A stretch of 64,000 nt of DNA, taken from Gammaproteobacteria bacterium (GTDB taxonomy: Bacteria; Pseudomonadota; Gammaproteobacteria; Steroidobacterales; Steroidobacteraceae). Of the stretch, positions 44,848 through 53,946 are shown piece by piece. Where the stretch lies: assembly GCA_028293725.1 (NCBI GenBank), contig JAQGOE010000019.1:1-64000 (forward strand), written 5' to 3'. The notes beneath the pieces are model-generated. The model was not told where the DNA came from. It worked only from the letters and a program-made list of their open reading frames with translations, and searched no databases. Within the stretch, counting starts at the first letter, position 1, and each line of letters starts with the position of its first letter. The position numbers and the translations under genes are program-made.

Positions 44848-46408
44848 GTGCGGCTTTTCCAAATCGACGGCGCAGAAGATCTTCATCGGCCGCCGCACCG
44901 CTCGTCTTCGCGAGCCGCACGGCCGTCGACACCAATTCCAGGGCGCGCGCGGGACGCAGGTCCTCCGGCACACGTTGTCCTTCGCTCACGTACGAAACCG
45001 GCAGCCGTGCTTTGATCAGCACGGACAAGGCACCCCCGAGGCTGGCGGCCTCGTCGACCTTGGTGAGCACACAGCAGGCGGGATTGGCCGACGCGTAGCG
45101 CTTCACGGTTTCCTCCACGGCGCCGGCCTGCGTGCTGGCCGCGAGCACCAGTGCGGTTTCCATCTGCGAAGCGCAGTTGGACAACACACCCAGGCGGTGC
45201 GCGAGCTGGCCGTCGCGCAGGCTCGAGCCCGGGGTGTCGATTAGAATCATCCGATGTCGATCGCCGAGACGCCCCAGCAGTGTGGGCAGACTTTCGAAAT
45301 TCTCCGGCGTATAGACGGGGACACCCAGCAGCTGCCCGAGCGATTGAATTTGGTCTTGAGCCCCGATGCGCACAGTGTCGGAGCCTACTAGTGCGATGTC
45401 CCGGGGTCCGTGACGCAAGACCCAGCGTACGGCGAGCTTTGCGAGAGTTGTGGTCTTTCCGACGCCGGTGGAACCGATAAAAGCCACCCGGCCGCCGTTT
45501 TCGAGCCAGCGATCGCCGGTGACGAGGAGATATTGCGAGAGGCCGGCGATTGCGAAGCGTCGTGCGAAGCCTAATTCCACCTTCTCCGGGAGTTGCTTGA
45601 GGATGTACTCCGAGAGCTCCTGCGAGATGCCGATTTCAGTGAGCTCCCGCAGGATCTCCACGTGAACCGGCGCGCGGCGTGTCATGTCATTCCAGGCGAG
45701 TTGCGCGAGCTGGGTTTCCAGCATCCGGCGCATCATCTTCATCTCAGTGCCCATGGCGTCGCTCGACTGAGCGGCGACCGAGCGGTCAGCGAGGGAATCC
45801 CCAGCGGGGACGGCCAGATCCTCGCTCGGCGGCGCCGTGATGTTGAGTACGACCGAGCGGCTAGCGACTGAGCGGTCAGCGACTGAGCGGTCAGCGAAGG
45901 AACCCCCAGCGGGGGCGAAGGAACCCCCAGCGGGGGTCGGCTCCCGGCGCGACACGGCCTCAGCGGCCTTCACCGGGGCGCTTTCGTGGTGCGTCGCAGC
46001 AGCGACTGCGGGGGCGGGCGCTGATATCGCAGTCGCCTCCTGACCGAGAATGTGAGCGAACGGTCGCGAGTCGGAGGCCTGCGCAGCCGGGAAATAGTGT
46101 GACGCTGCCGCGTGGGAGTAGGAAGGCGCGGGAGCCGGAGCGGGCGTCGGAGCAGGCGCGGTGCGCGAGGATGCCAGTGCGCGCGAGGCAGCCGCCGGTT
46201 GTGTTGGCAGTGGCGTGGCGGTCAGAGTCTCCGCCGGAGCGTTCATCGCGCCTTGCAAACTCGTGGCGTCGAAGTCAATGGCGGCGGTGACCTCCACTCC
46301 CTCCGGAATGCGTCGCGAGGACAGGATTACTGCGTCATCTCCGAGTTGCTCTCGGATCGAACGCATTGCCTGACGCATGTCGGGCGCGATGTGTCGGACT
46401 ATCTTCAT
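44834..46408 (-). CDS. flhF: SRP-type GTPase FlhF
   Basis: FlhF sets the polar site of the flagellum. The 524-residue protein has a basic B domain (MKIVRHIAPDMRQAMRSIRE), a long Ala/Pro linker (about 75-215) and an NG GTPase with P-loop GSTGVGKTTTLAKLA (about 312-326) and LIDTPGSSLRD. The linker contains two clusters of the GC-rich DNA repeat found in cheA, read as PAGGSFADRSVADRS. Confidence 0.95.
   Translation of the reverse strand: MKIVRHIAPDMRQAMRSIREQLGDDAVILSSRRIPEGVEVTAAIDFDATSLQGAMNAPAETLTATPLPTQPAAASRALASSRTAPAPTPAPAPAPSYSHAAASHYFPAAQASDSRPFAHILGQEATAISAPAPAVAAATHHESAPVKAAEAVSRREPTPAGGSFAPAGGSFADRSVADRSVASRSVVLNITAPPSEDLAVPAGDSLADRSVAAQSSDAMGTEMKMMRRMLETQLAQLAWNDMTRRAPVHVEILRELTEIGISQELSEYILKQLPEKVELGFARRFAIAGLSQYLLVTGDRWLENGGRVAFIGSTGVGKTTTLAKLAVRWVLRHGPRDIALVGSDTVRIGAQDQIQSLGQLLGVPVYTPENFESLPTLLGRLGDRHRMILIDTPGSSLRDGQLAHRLGVLSNCASQMETALVLAASTQAGAVEETVKRYASANPACCVLTKVDEAASLGGALSVLIKARLPVSYVSEGQRVPEDLRPARALELVSTAVRLAKTSGAAADEDLLRRRFGKAAHAII
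45765..45811 (+). repeat. GC-rich palindromic repeat in the flhF linker, site 1
   Basis: GACTGAGCGGC, GACCGAGCGGTCAGC and GAGGGAATCCCCAGCGGGGAC modules in the same orientation as the cheA linker copies. They encode PAGDSLADRSVAAQS. Confidence 0.8.
45851..45937 (+). repeat. GC-rich palindromic repeat cluster in the flhF linker, site 2
   Basis: Three 15-bp GACYGAGCGGYYAGC modules in tandem, then two 21-bp GAAGGAACCCCCAGCGGGGG(C/T) modules in tandem. All are read in frame as PAGGSFA and DRSVA repeats on the coding strand. Confidence 0.85.
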
Positions 46409-46420
46409 GGGCTAGGCCTC

Positions 46421-48511
46421 TTATTTACCGACCGCCGAAACCAGGCGGACCTTGCGGTTATCCGGAATCTCGTTCCAGGCGAGCACGTGCAGGTTAGGCA
46501 CGCTCGAACGTGTGAATCTCGCGAGTGTGTGGCGTAGTTGCGGGGGCACCAACAATACTGCCGGCTCGCCCGCCGTCTCCTGCCGTCGTGCCGCTTCAGC
46601 AAGACGTTGTTGCAGTCGTTCCGCGAGTCCGGGCTCCAAACCCGGGTTGGCGGCATTGCCGGCGAGTGACGATTGCAACAGCTTCTCGAGATCGGGCTCC
46701 AGGGTGATCACGGGCAGCTCGGCGCTGACACCCGCGATGTCCTGCACGATCTGCCGGCCCAGTGCCACGCGCACGTGACCTTGAAGTACCGATGCGTCCT
46801 GAGTCTTCGCCGCGTGCTCGGCGAGCGTTTCGATGATCGTGCGCATGTTGCGGATCGGCACCCGCTCCGAAAGCAAGCCCTGCATGACACGCACCAGGAT
46901 GGACAGCGGCACCACACGCGGCACGAGGTCCTCGACGAGTTTCGGGGCCGTCTTCGCCAGCGTGTTGAGAAGGTGTTGGACTTCCTCGTGGCCCAGGATC
47001 TCGTGGGCATGCCCCTGCACGATGAAGCTCAGGTGGGTCGCGATGACAGTGCTCGGATCGACGACCGTGTAGCCCAGGGTCTGCGCGTGATCGCGCGCCG
47101 ACGGCTCGATCCAGACGGCATCCATCCCGAACGCCGGATCCTTCGTCGCGATGCCCTGTATGGCGCCGAACACGCGTCCCGGGTTGATGGCGAGCTCGCG
47201 ATCCGGATAGATGATGCTCTCGCCGACCGGCACGCCACCCAGGTTGATGCGGTAAACGTTCGGTGCGAGGTCGAGGTTATCCCGGATGTGGACCGCCGGC
47301 ACGAGGAAGCCCAGGTCCTGCGAAAGCTTGCGGCGCACGCCGCGCACTCGAGCAAGCAGGTCGCCGCTCTGGCGCTTGTCGACGAGCGGCACCAGGCGGT
47401 AGCCGACTTCCAGACCGATGAGGTCCACCGGCTTGACGTCATCCCAGGACAGCTCGCGCGTCTCGTTGTTGGGTGCCGCGTTCGTGGCCGGCGCCAGAAT
47501 TTCCGGAACCGGTGTTGCCCGGCGCTTGGCCACGGCGTAGGCGGCCGAGCCACACAGAGCCGCCATGAACAGGAAGGCCACATTCGGCATGCCGGGCACC
47601 AGGCCCATCACGCCGAGGAGCCCGGCAGCGACGCCGAGCGCTTTCGGGTGACCGAAGAGCTGTTTGGTGAGCTCGCCGCCCATATCCTGGGCGCGGGACA
47701 TGCGGGTCACGATGAGGGCGACGGCGGTCGACAACAGCAGCGCCGGAATCTGCGTGACCAGGCCATCGCCGATGGTCAGCAGTGTATAGGTCTTGCCGGC
47801 TTCCGCGATCGGCATTCCGTGACCGATCGTGCCGATGGCCAGACCACCGAGGATGTTGATGACCATGATCAGGATGCCCGCGACCGCATCACCGCGGACG
47901 AACTTGCTGGCACCGTCCATGGAGCCGTAGAAGTCCGCTTCCGCCCGAACGTCGGCGCGACGTGTGCGTGCCTCGTCCTGCGTGATGAGGCCGGAATTCA
48001 GATCGGCGTCAATGGCCATCTGCTTGCCGGGCATGGAATCCAAGGTGAATCGGGCACTGACTTCCGAGATACGGCCCGAGCCCTTGGTGACGACCACGAA
48101 GTTGATGATGGTCAGAATGACGAACACGACCACACCGACCGCGAAGTTGCCGCCGATCACGAATTCGCCGAACGACTGGATCACGCGGCCGGCGGCTCCC
48201 GGACCGCTGTGCCCGTTGAGAAGCACAACGCGCGTGGAAGCAACGTTCAGTGCGAGGCGCAACAGGGTTGCGACCAGCAGGACGGTCGGAAACACGCCGA
48301 ACTCAACGGGCCGCGATACATAGAACACGGCCATCATGATCACGATCGACAGTGCGATGTTGAACGTGAACAGGATGTCGAGTGCCATCGGCGGCAACGG
48401 CATTACGATCATCGCGAGAACCGCGAGCACACCGATAGGCACGCCGACCCCGGTGCGGATCAGCTCGCGCATCGTAGGCATAGTTGCGGTGGTGGCGGGG
48501 GTCGTTGCCAT
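46421..48511 (-). CDS. flhA: Flagellar type III export protein FlhA
   Basis: FlhA is the large export-gate protein. The 696-residue chain has about eight N-terminal membrane segments (to about residue 320), the FHIPEP-type motif region RFTLDSMPGKQMAIDADLNS near 150, and a cytosolic docking domain for chaperone-substrate pairs. It follows flhB by 18 bp. Confidence 0.97.
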   Translation of the reverse strand: MATTPATTATMPTMRELIRTGVGVPIGVLAVLAMIVMPLPPMALDILFTFNIALSIVIMMAVFYVSRPVEFGVFPTVLLVATLLRLALNVASTRVVLLNGHSGPGAAGRVIQSFGEFVIGGNFAVGVVVFVILTIINFVVVTKGSGRISEVSARFTLDSMPGKQMAIDADLNSGLITQDEARTRRADVRAEADFYGSMDGASKFVRGDAVAGILIMVINILGGLAIGTIGHGMPIAEAGKTYTLLTIGDGLVTQIPALLLSTAVALIVTRMSRAQDMGGELTKQLFGHPKALGVAAGLLGVMGLVPGMPNVAFLFMAALCGSAAYAVAKRRATPVPEILAPATNAAPNNETRELSWDDVKPVDLIGLEVGYRLVPLVDKRQSGDLLARVRGVRRKLSQDLGFLVPAVHIRDNLDLAPNVYRINLGGVPVGESIIYPDRELAINPGRVFGAIQGIATKDPAFGMDAVWIEPSARDHAQTLGYTVVDPSTVIATHLSFIVQGHAHEILGHEEVQHLLNTLAKTAPKLVEDLVPRVVPLSILVRVMQGLLSERVPIRNMRTIIETLAEHAAKTQDASVLQGHVRVALGRQIVQDIAGVSAELPVITLEPDLEKLLQSSLAGNAANPGLEPGLAERLQQRLAEAARRQETAGEPAVLLVPPQLRHTLARFTRSSVPNLHVLAWNEIPDNRKVRLVSAVGK

Positions 48512-48529
48512 GGGTTAGTTCGTCAGTCC

Positions 48530-49666
48530 TTAGTGCCGCGTGAGGTCGGGATCGAGTCCCGGATCGATGGCCGGGGGCTGCGGCATGACCGCTCCATAAT
48601 TCCGCGCGGCCTTCACCTGGTAGATGTAGGTGAGGACCTGTGCGACCGCTACGTACAGATTGCTCGGGATTTCGCCTCCGAGGTCGACGTTGCGATGTAG
48701 CGCCCGAGCCAGCGGCGGAGCCTCGAAGATCGGGACGTTGTTTTCGGTGGCGACCGCGCGGATGCGGGCCGCGATCTCATCGGCGCCTTTCGCCACGACG
48801 ACCGGCGCGCGCATGCGCTTTTCGTCGTAGCGAAGCGCGACGGCAAAGTGCGTCGGGTTGGTGACGATGACGTTCGCCTTCGGCACTTCCTGCATCATCC
48901 GGCGGCGGGCGACCTCCTGCTGCACGCGGCGGATGCGGCCCTTCATTTCGGGCGAGCCGTCGGCCTCTTTCGCTTCCTCTTTGATTTCCTGGCGGCTCAT
49001 CTTCAGTTTCTGGTTGTGCTGCCAGAGCTGCAATGGCACGTCGATGCCGGCGATCAGCCCCATGGTGCCGGCCAGTACCAGGAATGAATGACCCGCGAGT
49101 GTCGCGGCATGCGAGAGCCCGCTGGCGATCGGCTCGGAGCCCAGGCCCATGAGCTCGCCCGTGTGACTCCACAGCAGCCAGGCCGCGACCGAGCCGATGA
49201 ACAGGAACTTCGCGAATGCTTTGGCCAACTCAACGAGACTGCGAGACGAGAACATGCGTGCGAGGCCCGCGGTCGGGTCGAGCTTGCCAAAGTTCGGCGC
49301 CAGGGCCTCGAAGCTCAGGTTCCAGCCGCCGATGGCGATGGGGGCAAGGAAAGCCGCCACTAACGTGAGACCCAGGATCGGCGCACACGCGACGAGGGCG
49401 TGCAGCACCTCGTTCGCGAAGATGCCGAGAGCCCGTGATTCGTCGAGAGTCTCTTCACGTGAGAGCGACAGTCCCGAGCGCATGAGGTCGTGCAGCTGTG
49501 TGCCAAGATGCGCGCCCATGAAATGCAGCCCGCCGCCGGCTAGTAACATGACCGCGGCGGCATTGAGCTCGGTCGAACGGGGAACCTGCCCTTGCTTGCG
49601 GGCTTCCTCCACCCGCTTACTGGTAGGTTGTTCGGTCCGTTCCTGGTCACTATCGCCCTCCGCCAT
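48530..49666 (-). CDS. flhB: Flagellar type III export switch protein FlhB
   Basis: FlhB switches export from hook to filament substrates. The 378-residue protein has four membrane segments and the autocleavage motif in NVIVTNPTHFAVALRYDE (about 268-272 for NPTH). It lies 3 bp after fliR. Confidence 0.97.
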   Translation of the reverse strand: MAEGDSDQERTEQPTSKRVEEARKQGQVPRSTELNAAAVMLLAGGGLHFMGAHLGTQLHDLMRSGLSLSREETLDESRALGIFANEVLHALVACAPILGLTLVAAFLAPIAIGGWNLSFEALAPNFGKLDPTAGLARMFSSRSLVELAKAFAKFLFIGSVAAWLLWSHTGELMGLGSEPIASGLSHAATLAGHSFLVLAGTMGLIAGIDVPLQLWQHNQKLKMSRQEIKEEAKEADGSPEMKGRIRRVQQEVARRRMMQEVPKANVIVTNPTHFAVALRYDEKRMRAPVVVAKGADEIAARIRAVATENNVPIFEAPPLARALHRNVDLGGEIPSNLYVAVAQVLTYIYQVKAARNYGAVMPQPPAIDPGLDPDLTRH

Positions 49667-49669
49667 GGC

Positions 49670-50449
49670 TCAGCCCACCCCGGTCAACATACGGACCAGC
49701 ATGAGGGCGTCCTGTAGCAGGCGCTCGAAGCCCGTCTGCACGGTCGGAAGACCCACCAGCATGATCACCAGGCCGAAGACGAGCGATACCGGAAGTCCAA
49801 CAGCAAACAGGTTCAATGTCGGCGCAGCGCGGCTCATGACACCGAAGGAGATATTCACGATGAGAAGGGCGGTCACGCCGGGCAGAGCGACGCTCAACGC
49901 GCCGGAGAACAATGTCGAGCCCCACTGCGCGACCGTCCACAGCCCATCCGGTCCGAGACCACTCGTGCCGATAGGCAAAGTATGGAATCCGTCGACCAGG
50001 ATCTCGATCAGCCGCAGATGGCCGTTCAGGGCGAGAAAGGTCATCGTGACCAGCAGCGTGTAGAACTGCCCCAGCACCGGAGTCTGCGCGCCGTGCATCG
50101 GGTCGAGGTTGTAGGCGAACGAGAGACCCATGCTGTTGGCGAGTAACTGGCCGCCGAGCGTTACCGCGTCGAACACGATCTGCATGCAGAACCCCAGCGC
50201 CACGCCGATAACGGCCTGCTGCACGGTGATGACGAATCCCGCCGCCGAGAAGGGTGCGATGCCCGGGGGCGAAGGCACCAGCGGCGCGATAATCAGAGCA
50301 ACCCCGCCAGCGATTACGAGACGGATCCGCGCCGGCACGAACGCGGCGCCGAACGCGGGAGCCACCATGAAGCAGGATCCCACGCGCACAAAAGGCCAGA
50401 AGATCTGGGCGATCCAGATTTCGAGCTGTTCTGTGGTGAGAGTGAGCAT
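49670..50449 (-). CDS. fliR: Flagellar export gate protein FliR
   Basis: FliR forms the export gate with FliP and FliQ. The 259-residue membrane protein has about six hydrophobic segments and the FliR segment AVIGVALGFCMQIVFDAVTL followed by GQLLANSMGLSFA. It follows fliQ by 21 bp. Confidence 0.95.
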   Translation of the reverse strand: MLTLTTEQLEIWIAQIFWPFVRVGSCFMVAPAFGAAFVPARIRLVIAGGVALIIAPLVPSPPGIAPFSAAGFVITVQQAVIGVALGFCMQIVFDAVTLGGQLLANSMGLSFAYNLDPMHGAQTPVLGQFYTLLVTMTFLALNGHLRLIEILVDGFHTLPIGTSGLGPDGLWTVAQWGSTLFSGALSVALPGVTALLIVNISFGVMSRAAPTLNLFAVGLPVSLVFGLVIMLVGLPTVQTGFERLLQDALMLVRMLTGVG

Positions 50450-50470
50450 GGTGGTAGGGGGTCAGATGGA

Positions 50471-50740
50471 TCAGTTGATCAGCGACGGGATGCTCTCGAA
50501 CAGCTCGCGGGTGTAGCTGATGAGTACTTTCAACATCCAGGGGCCGACGAACACCAGGGTCGCGGAGATCGCCAGCAGCTTCGGGATGAACGAGAGCGTC
50601 TGCTCGTTGATCGAGGTCGCGGCCTGGAAGGCGCCGACGATGAGGCCGGTGACGAGGCCTACCAGCAACATCGGCGCCGCGATCATCAACGCGATCTCGA
50701 GCGCACGGCTGCCGACGGTCATGATGGTTTCAGGATTCAT
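50471..50740 (-). CDS. fliQ: Flagellar export gate protein FliQ
   Basis: An 89-residue protein with two membrane helices (about 16-38 and 52-75) and the family motif GLIVGAFQAATSINEQTLSF. It forms the FliPQR export gate with the adjacent gene products. Confidence 0.96.
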   Translation of the reverse strand: MNPETIMTVGSRALEIALMIAAPMLLVGLVTGLIVGAFQAATSINEQTLSFIPKLLAISATLVFVGPWMLKVLISYTRELFESIPSLIN

Positions 50741-50746
50741 AGCGGT

Positions 50747-51511
50747 TCAGGAGTAGAAGCTCGAGGCCAGCGTGCCCATGACGAGGGCCCAGCCGTCGAC
50801 GAGCACGAACAACATGAGTTTGAAAGGCAGGGAAATGAGCACGGGCGAGAGCATCATCATGCCCATCGACATCAGCACGCTCGCGACCACGAGATCGATG
50901 ATCACGAACGGAATGAAGAGCAGAAACCCGATCAGAAAGGACGTCTTCAGCTCACTCGTGACAAAGGACGGCACGAGGATCATGAGGGGCACGTCCTGCG
51001 GTGTGGCGTAGCCCTTGCCTCCGGAGATACGCACGAAGGTCGCGATGTCGCTCTCGCGGGTCTGATCCAGCATGAACTTTTTCAAGGGTACGAGGGCCTT
51101 GTCGAGCGCCGCCGGCGCTTCGATCGTCCCGGCTGCGTAGGGCTTGTAGGCATCCTCGTTGATGCGCTCTACGACGGGAGACATCACGAACAGGGTCAGA
51201 AAGAGCGCCAACCCGATCAGCACCTGGTTGGGCGGAGTGTTGCCCGCGCCGATTGCCTGGCGAAGGATGCCCAACACGATCACGATGCGCGTGAAGGCGG
51301 TCATCATGAGAAGAATCGCCGGCAGCATGGTGACTGCCGTCATCAGGAGCAGGACCTGGATGGTCAGCGAGTAGGTCTGTCCACCGCCGGCCGCGGTCTG
51401 TACCGTCAAAGCGGGGAGGCCGGGCTCGGCTAACGCTGCAGCTGGAAACAGTGCGGCCGCCGGGAGCACCGCGGCGCAGACGAGCAAGGTATTTCGCAGC
51501 GTGCGTGTCAC
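50747..51511 (-). CDS. fliP: Flagellar export gate protein FliP
   Basis: FliP builds the core of the export gate. The 254-residue precursor (GTG start) has a cleavable signal peptide ending near AALA and four membrane segments with [20 protein letters not shown] and [20 protein letters not shown]. Its start overlaps the fliO stop (GTGA). Confidence 0.97.
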   Translation of the reverse strand: MTRTLRNTLLVCAAVLPAAALFPAAALAEPGLPALTVQTAAGGGQTYSLTIQVLLLMTAVTMLPAILLMMTAFTRIVIVLGILRQAIGAGNTPPNQVLIGLALFLTLFVMSPVVERINEDAYKPYAAGTIEAPAALDKALVPLKKFMLDQTRESDIATFVRISGGKGYATPQDVPLMILVPSFVTSELKTSFLIGFLLFIPFVIIDLVVASVLMSMGMMMLSPVLISLPFKLMLFVLVDGWALVMGTLASSFYS

Positions 51512-51882
51512 TTTCCGAGACTCCGCAGGAGAATCGTGCGGAACGCGTTGCCGGAATCGCCCGAGACTCCCCCGGGCGGTTTCGTCAGCTCGAGGGGCTC
51601 GGTGAGGACGTGAAGCGTGCTGACCTGCCCGGGTGCCACACCCAGCAGGATCTGTGTGGTGCCGACTTTCAACAGTACCGCGCGCTCTTTCTGTCCGAGC
51701 TGCACGTTGGCGAGTACGTCTATGGCGCCGCCGACCCGGTTACCCACGATCCGCATCCGACGGAAGAGCCATGCAACCACGAATATCGCGGCCAGCACGA
51801 CGATGAGGGCGAGCGCGACCTCGCCGAGTCCGCCGATGCCGGTCGGATGAGGCGTAACAGTAGTTTGGGGGGCGGCGAACAT
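51508..51882 (-). CDS. fliO: Flagellar export protein FliO
   Basis: FliO is a scaffold for FliP assembly. The 124-residue protein has one membrane helix (about 20-40, [19 protein letters not shown]) and a cytosolic domain with [20 protein letters not shown]. It sits between fliN and fliP, the usual place. Confidence 0.9.
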   Translation of the reverse strand: MFAAPQTTVTPHPTGIGGLGEVALALIVVLAAIFVVAWLFRRMRIVGNRVGGAIDVLANVQLGQKERAVLLKVGTTQILLGVAPGQVSTLHVLTEPLELTKPPGGVSGDSGNAFRTILLRSLGK

Positions 51883-51884
51883 GC

Positions 51885-52217
51885 TTATTTGAGCTTGCGG
51901 ATGCGCTCGGCGGGGCTGATGACATCCGTGAGCCGGATACCGAACTTCTCGTTCACGACGACGACTTCGCCGTGTGCCACGAGCGTTCCGTTCACGAAGA
52001 CATCGAGAGGCTCACCGGCGGCGCGGTCTAACTCCACCACGGAGCCCTGGTTGAGTTGCAACAGGTTGCGGATCGGGATGCGGGTGCGCCCGACTTCCAT
52101 CGAAAGAGTGACCGGTACGTCGAGGATTACGTCCAGGTTGACGTCCTGAGGACCCTTCTGAGTCTCGTCCTGGAGGTTGTCGAACTCGGCGGCGCGCGGC
52201 TCTACGTTGGCATTCAT
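51885..52217 (-). CDS. fliN: Flagellar motor switch protein FliN
   Basis: FliN forms the lower C-ring. The 110-residue protein has an N-terminal acidic stretch and the SpoA domain (VPVTLSMEVGRTRIPIRNLL, GEPLDVFVNGTLVAHGEVVV, FGIRLTDVISPAERI). It lies 8 bp after fliM. Confidence 0.97.
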   Translation of the reverse strand: MNANVEPRAAEFDNLQDETQKGPQDVNLDVILDVPVTLSMEVGRTRIPIRNLLQLNQGSVVELDRAAGEPLDVFVNGTLVAHGEVVVVNEKFGIRLTDVISPAERIRKLK

Positions 52218-52225
52218 AGTGCTTC

Positions 52226-53230
52226 TCAGCTTCTCTTGACGGGCAGATGATCGATGGCAGGGTTGTTGCGGCGGACACGCTCTTCGAACTTGATTGCCTG
52301 CTGGCCTCGCGACAGGCCGAAGCTGCCGCGAAACATGGGCACATCCTCGGCGAGCACCAGCACCTTGCCGGTGAAGTCGCAGGAAAGAATGTCACCGGGC
52401 TTGAGGTTCAGCAGTTCCGCGAGGGTCACGGAGGTGCGGCCGAGAAGTGTGGTCAGCTGGACCTCCGCGTCCTCGATTTCCTCGCGCAGACATACGTTCC
52501 AACGATCGTCCTTCTCGACGCGGTCGCTCGCCATACCCGAGTCGAGCACCTCGCGTAGCGGCTCGATCATGGCGTAGGGCATGGTGACATGCAGCTCACC
52601 ACCACCGCCGTCGAGCTCCACGTGAAAGCTGGTGATGACGACGATTTCGGAGGGCGAGACGATGTTGGCGAAGTGCGGATTGATCTCGGACTGCAGGTAC
52701 TCGACTTCAATCGGCGCGATGTGCGACCAGGCCTCGTGGAGGTCGGCGAACACGTTTCGCAGCATCATGTGGATGATGCGTTGCTCGGTGGCGGTGAACT
52801 CGCGGCCTTCGATTTTCGCGTGGCGGCCGGTGCCGCCGAAGAAGTTGTCGACCACCGCGAACACCAGCTTCGGATCGAGCACGATCAGGGCGGTGCCGCG
52901 GAAGGGGTTGATTTTCACGAGGTTGAGATTCGTCGGCACGTGGAGCGTGTGGACGTACTCGCTGAATTTCTTGATCGCTACGGGGGCCACGGAAATTTCC
53001 GGCGAGCGGCGCAGCAGGTTGTAGAGGCTGACACGGAACAGGCGCGCGAAGCGCTCGTTGATCATCTCGAGCGTGGGCATGCGCCCGCGCACGATGCGCA
53101 TCTGGTTCTGGAAGTCGTACGAGCGGATCTCGCCGGGCGCCGGACCGGGGTCGGTGTTGACCGCGCCACTGTCGACACCGTGGATGAGGGCGTCGATCTC
53201 GGCTTGGTCAAGTATCTTTTCTGAGCTCAC
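52226..53230 (-). CDS. fliM: Flagellar motor switch protein FliM
   Basis: FliM receives CheY-P. The 334-residue chain (GTG start) has the N-terminal CheY-binding peptide LDQAEIDALIHG, a CheC-like middle domain and a C-terminal SpoA domain. It lies between fliL and fliN. Confidence 0.97.
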   Translation of the reverse strand: MSSEKILDQAEIDALIHGVDSGAVNTDPGPAPGEIRSYDFQNQMRIVRGRMPTLEMINERFARLFRVSLYNLLRRSPEISVAPVAIKKFSEYVHTLHVPTNLNLVKINPFRGTALIVLDPKLVFAVVDNFFGGTGRHAKIEGREFTATEQRIIHMMLRNVFADLHEAWSHIAPIEVEYLQSEINPHFANIVSPSEIVVITSFHVELDGGGGELHVTMPYAMIEPLREVLDSGMASDRVEKDDRWNVCLREEIEDAEVQLTTLLGRTSVTLAELLNLKPGDILSCDFTGKVLVLAEDVPMFRGSFGLSRGQQAIKFEERVRRNNPAIDHLPVKRS

Positions 53231-53245
53231 CGGGTAGCTTCCGCG

Positions 53246-53755
53246 TTATTGCATGACGAAGCTGGTGAAGTACACCGCCTCGACTTTTTCAGGCTTGCCG
53301 CCGGCGCCCGCGACGATTTTGCGAACCGCGGCGAGTGTCTGGGTCCGCAGCGCCTCCTTGCCCTCGCGAGTGGAGACGACCGAGTACTTCTGGCCACCGA
53401 ACAGCATGAGGAGGTCGTTGCGCACCACCGGGTCGTTGGTTTTCAGCAGCTCGATGGTGCCCGGATCCCGCGACATGAGTTGCGCGGTCACCTGGAGAAA
53501 GCGCACCTGCTGGTCGGCTTCGAAGTTGACGACGAAGGGTGGATCGAGCGCCACATACAGCGCCGGTGCCGGCGGCTCCTGCTTCGCCGCCTGGTGCTTC
53601 TTGTTGCCGTGGGGCGCGAAGGCGAACCAGGCGCCGACGCCGCCGCCCGCCAGCAGCAGGACTGCCAACACCATCACAATAATCAGTGTCTTTTTGCTTT
53701 TGCCGGCCGGTGCAGCATCTTCCGCTGCCGGGGCAAGTACGGGTACGTCAGCCAT
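53246..53755 (-). CDS. fliL: Flagellar basal body protein FliL
   Basis: FliL supports stator function. From MADVPVLAPA at 53755 it has 169 residues with one membrane helix (about 23-46, TLIIVMVLAVLLLAGGG) and a periplasmic FliL domain (ALDPPFVVNFEADQQVRFLQ). A longer frame from 53788 is less likely: it starts near the predicted transcription start and adds no conserved residues. Confidence 0.92.
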   Translation of the reverse strand: MADVPVLAPAAEDAAPAGKSKKTLIIVMVLAVLLLAGGGVGAWFAFAPHGNKKHQAAKQEPPAPALYVALDPPFVVNFEADQQVRFLQVTAQLMSRDPGTIELLKTNDPVVRNDLLMLFGGQKYSVVSTREGKEALRTQTLAAVRKIVAGAGGKPEKVEAVYFTSFVMQ

Positions 53756-53803
53756 CGCCTGGGTCACTCCTGCATACGTCACACACAACTGCGAAGAGTT
53801 AAG

Positions 53804-53819
53804 TGCAACGTGTATGCCA
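53804..53819 (-). promoter_or_regulatory. Sigma-54 (-24/-12) promoter of the fliL operon
   Basis: The minus strand reads TGGCATACACGTTGCA, two mismatches to TGGCACGN4TTGCW with invariant GG and GC. The start near 53793 gives a leader of about 38 nt before fliL. Confidence 0.75.
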
Positions 53820-53887
53820 CGAGCGTCGCGACGCCTCTAAGTCACTGTAGGATAAGACTTTAGGGGTTGTTGGAAGAGTGTGAAATG

Positions 53888-53940
53888 CGTCGCATGAGAC
53901 TTCATGCGACGGAATCTTGGCGCTCGTATGACGAGCGCCA
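53888..53940 (-). terminator. Two adjacent perfect hairpins between fliK and fliL
   Basis: CGTCGCATGA/TCATGCGACG (53888-53911, 4-base loop) and TGGCGCTCGT/ACGAGCGCCA (53918-53940, 3-base loop) follow the fliK stop. Neither is followed by a T-run, but together with the new sigma-54 promoter they mark the end of fliE-K. Each could instead be a protein-binding palindrome. Confidence 0.45.
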
Positions 53941-53946
53941 GAGCGT

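Noticed and set aside
44848..44973. Longer N-terminus for flhG
   Set aside because: The added residues come from a shifted frame of flhF and are Arg/Cys-rich; the conserved ATPase begins after the ATG at 44847.
46673..48700. 675-codon open frame antisense to flhA
   Set aside because: High GC leaves long shadow frames. The product is His/Arg-rich without recognisable domains, while flhA is certain.
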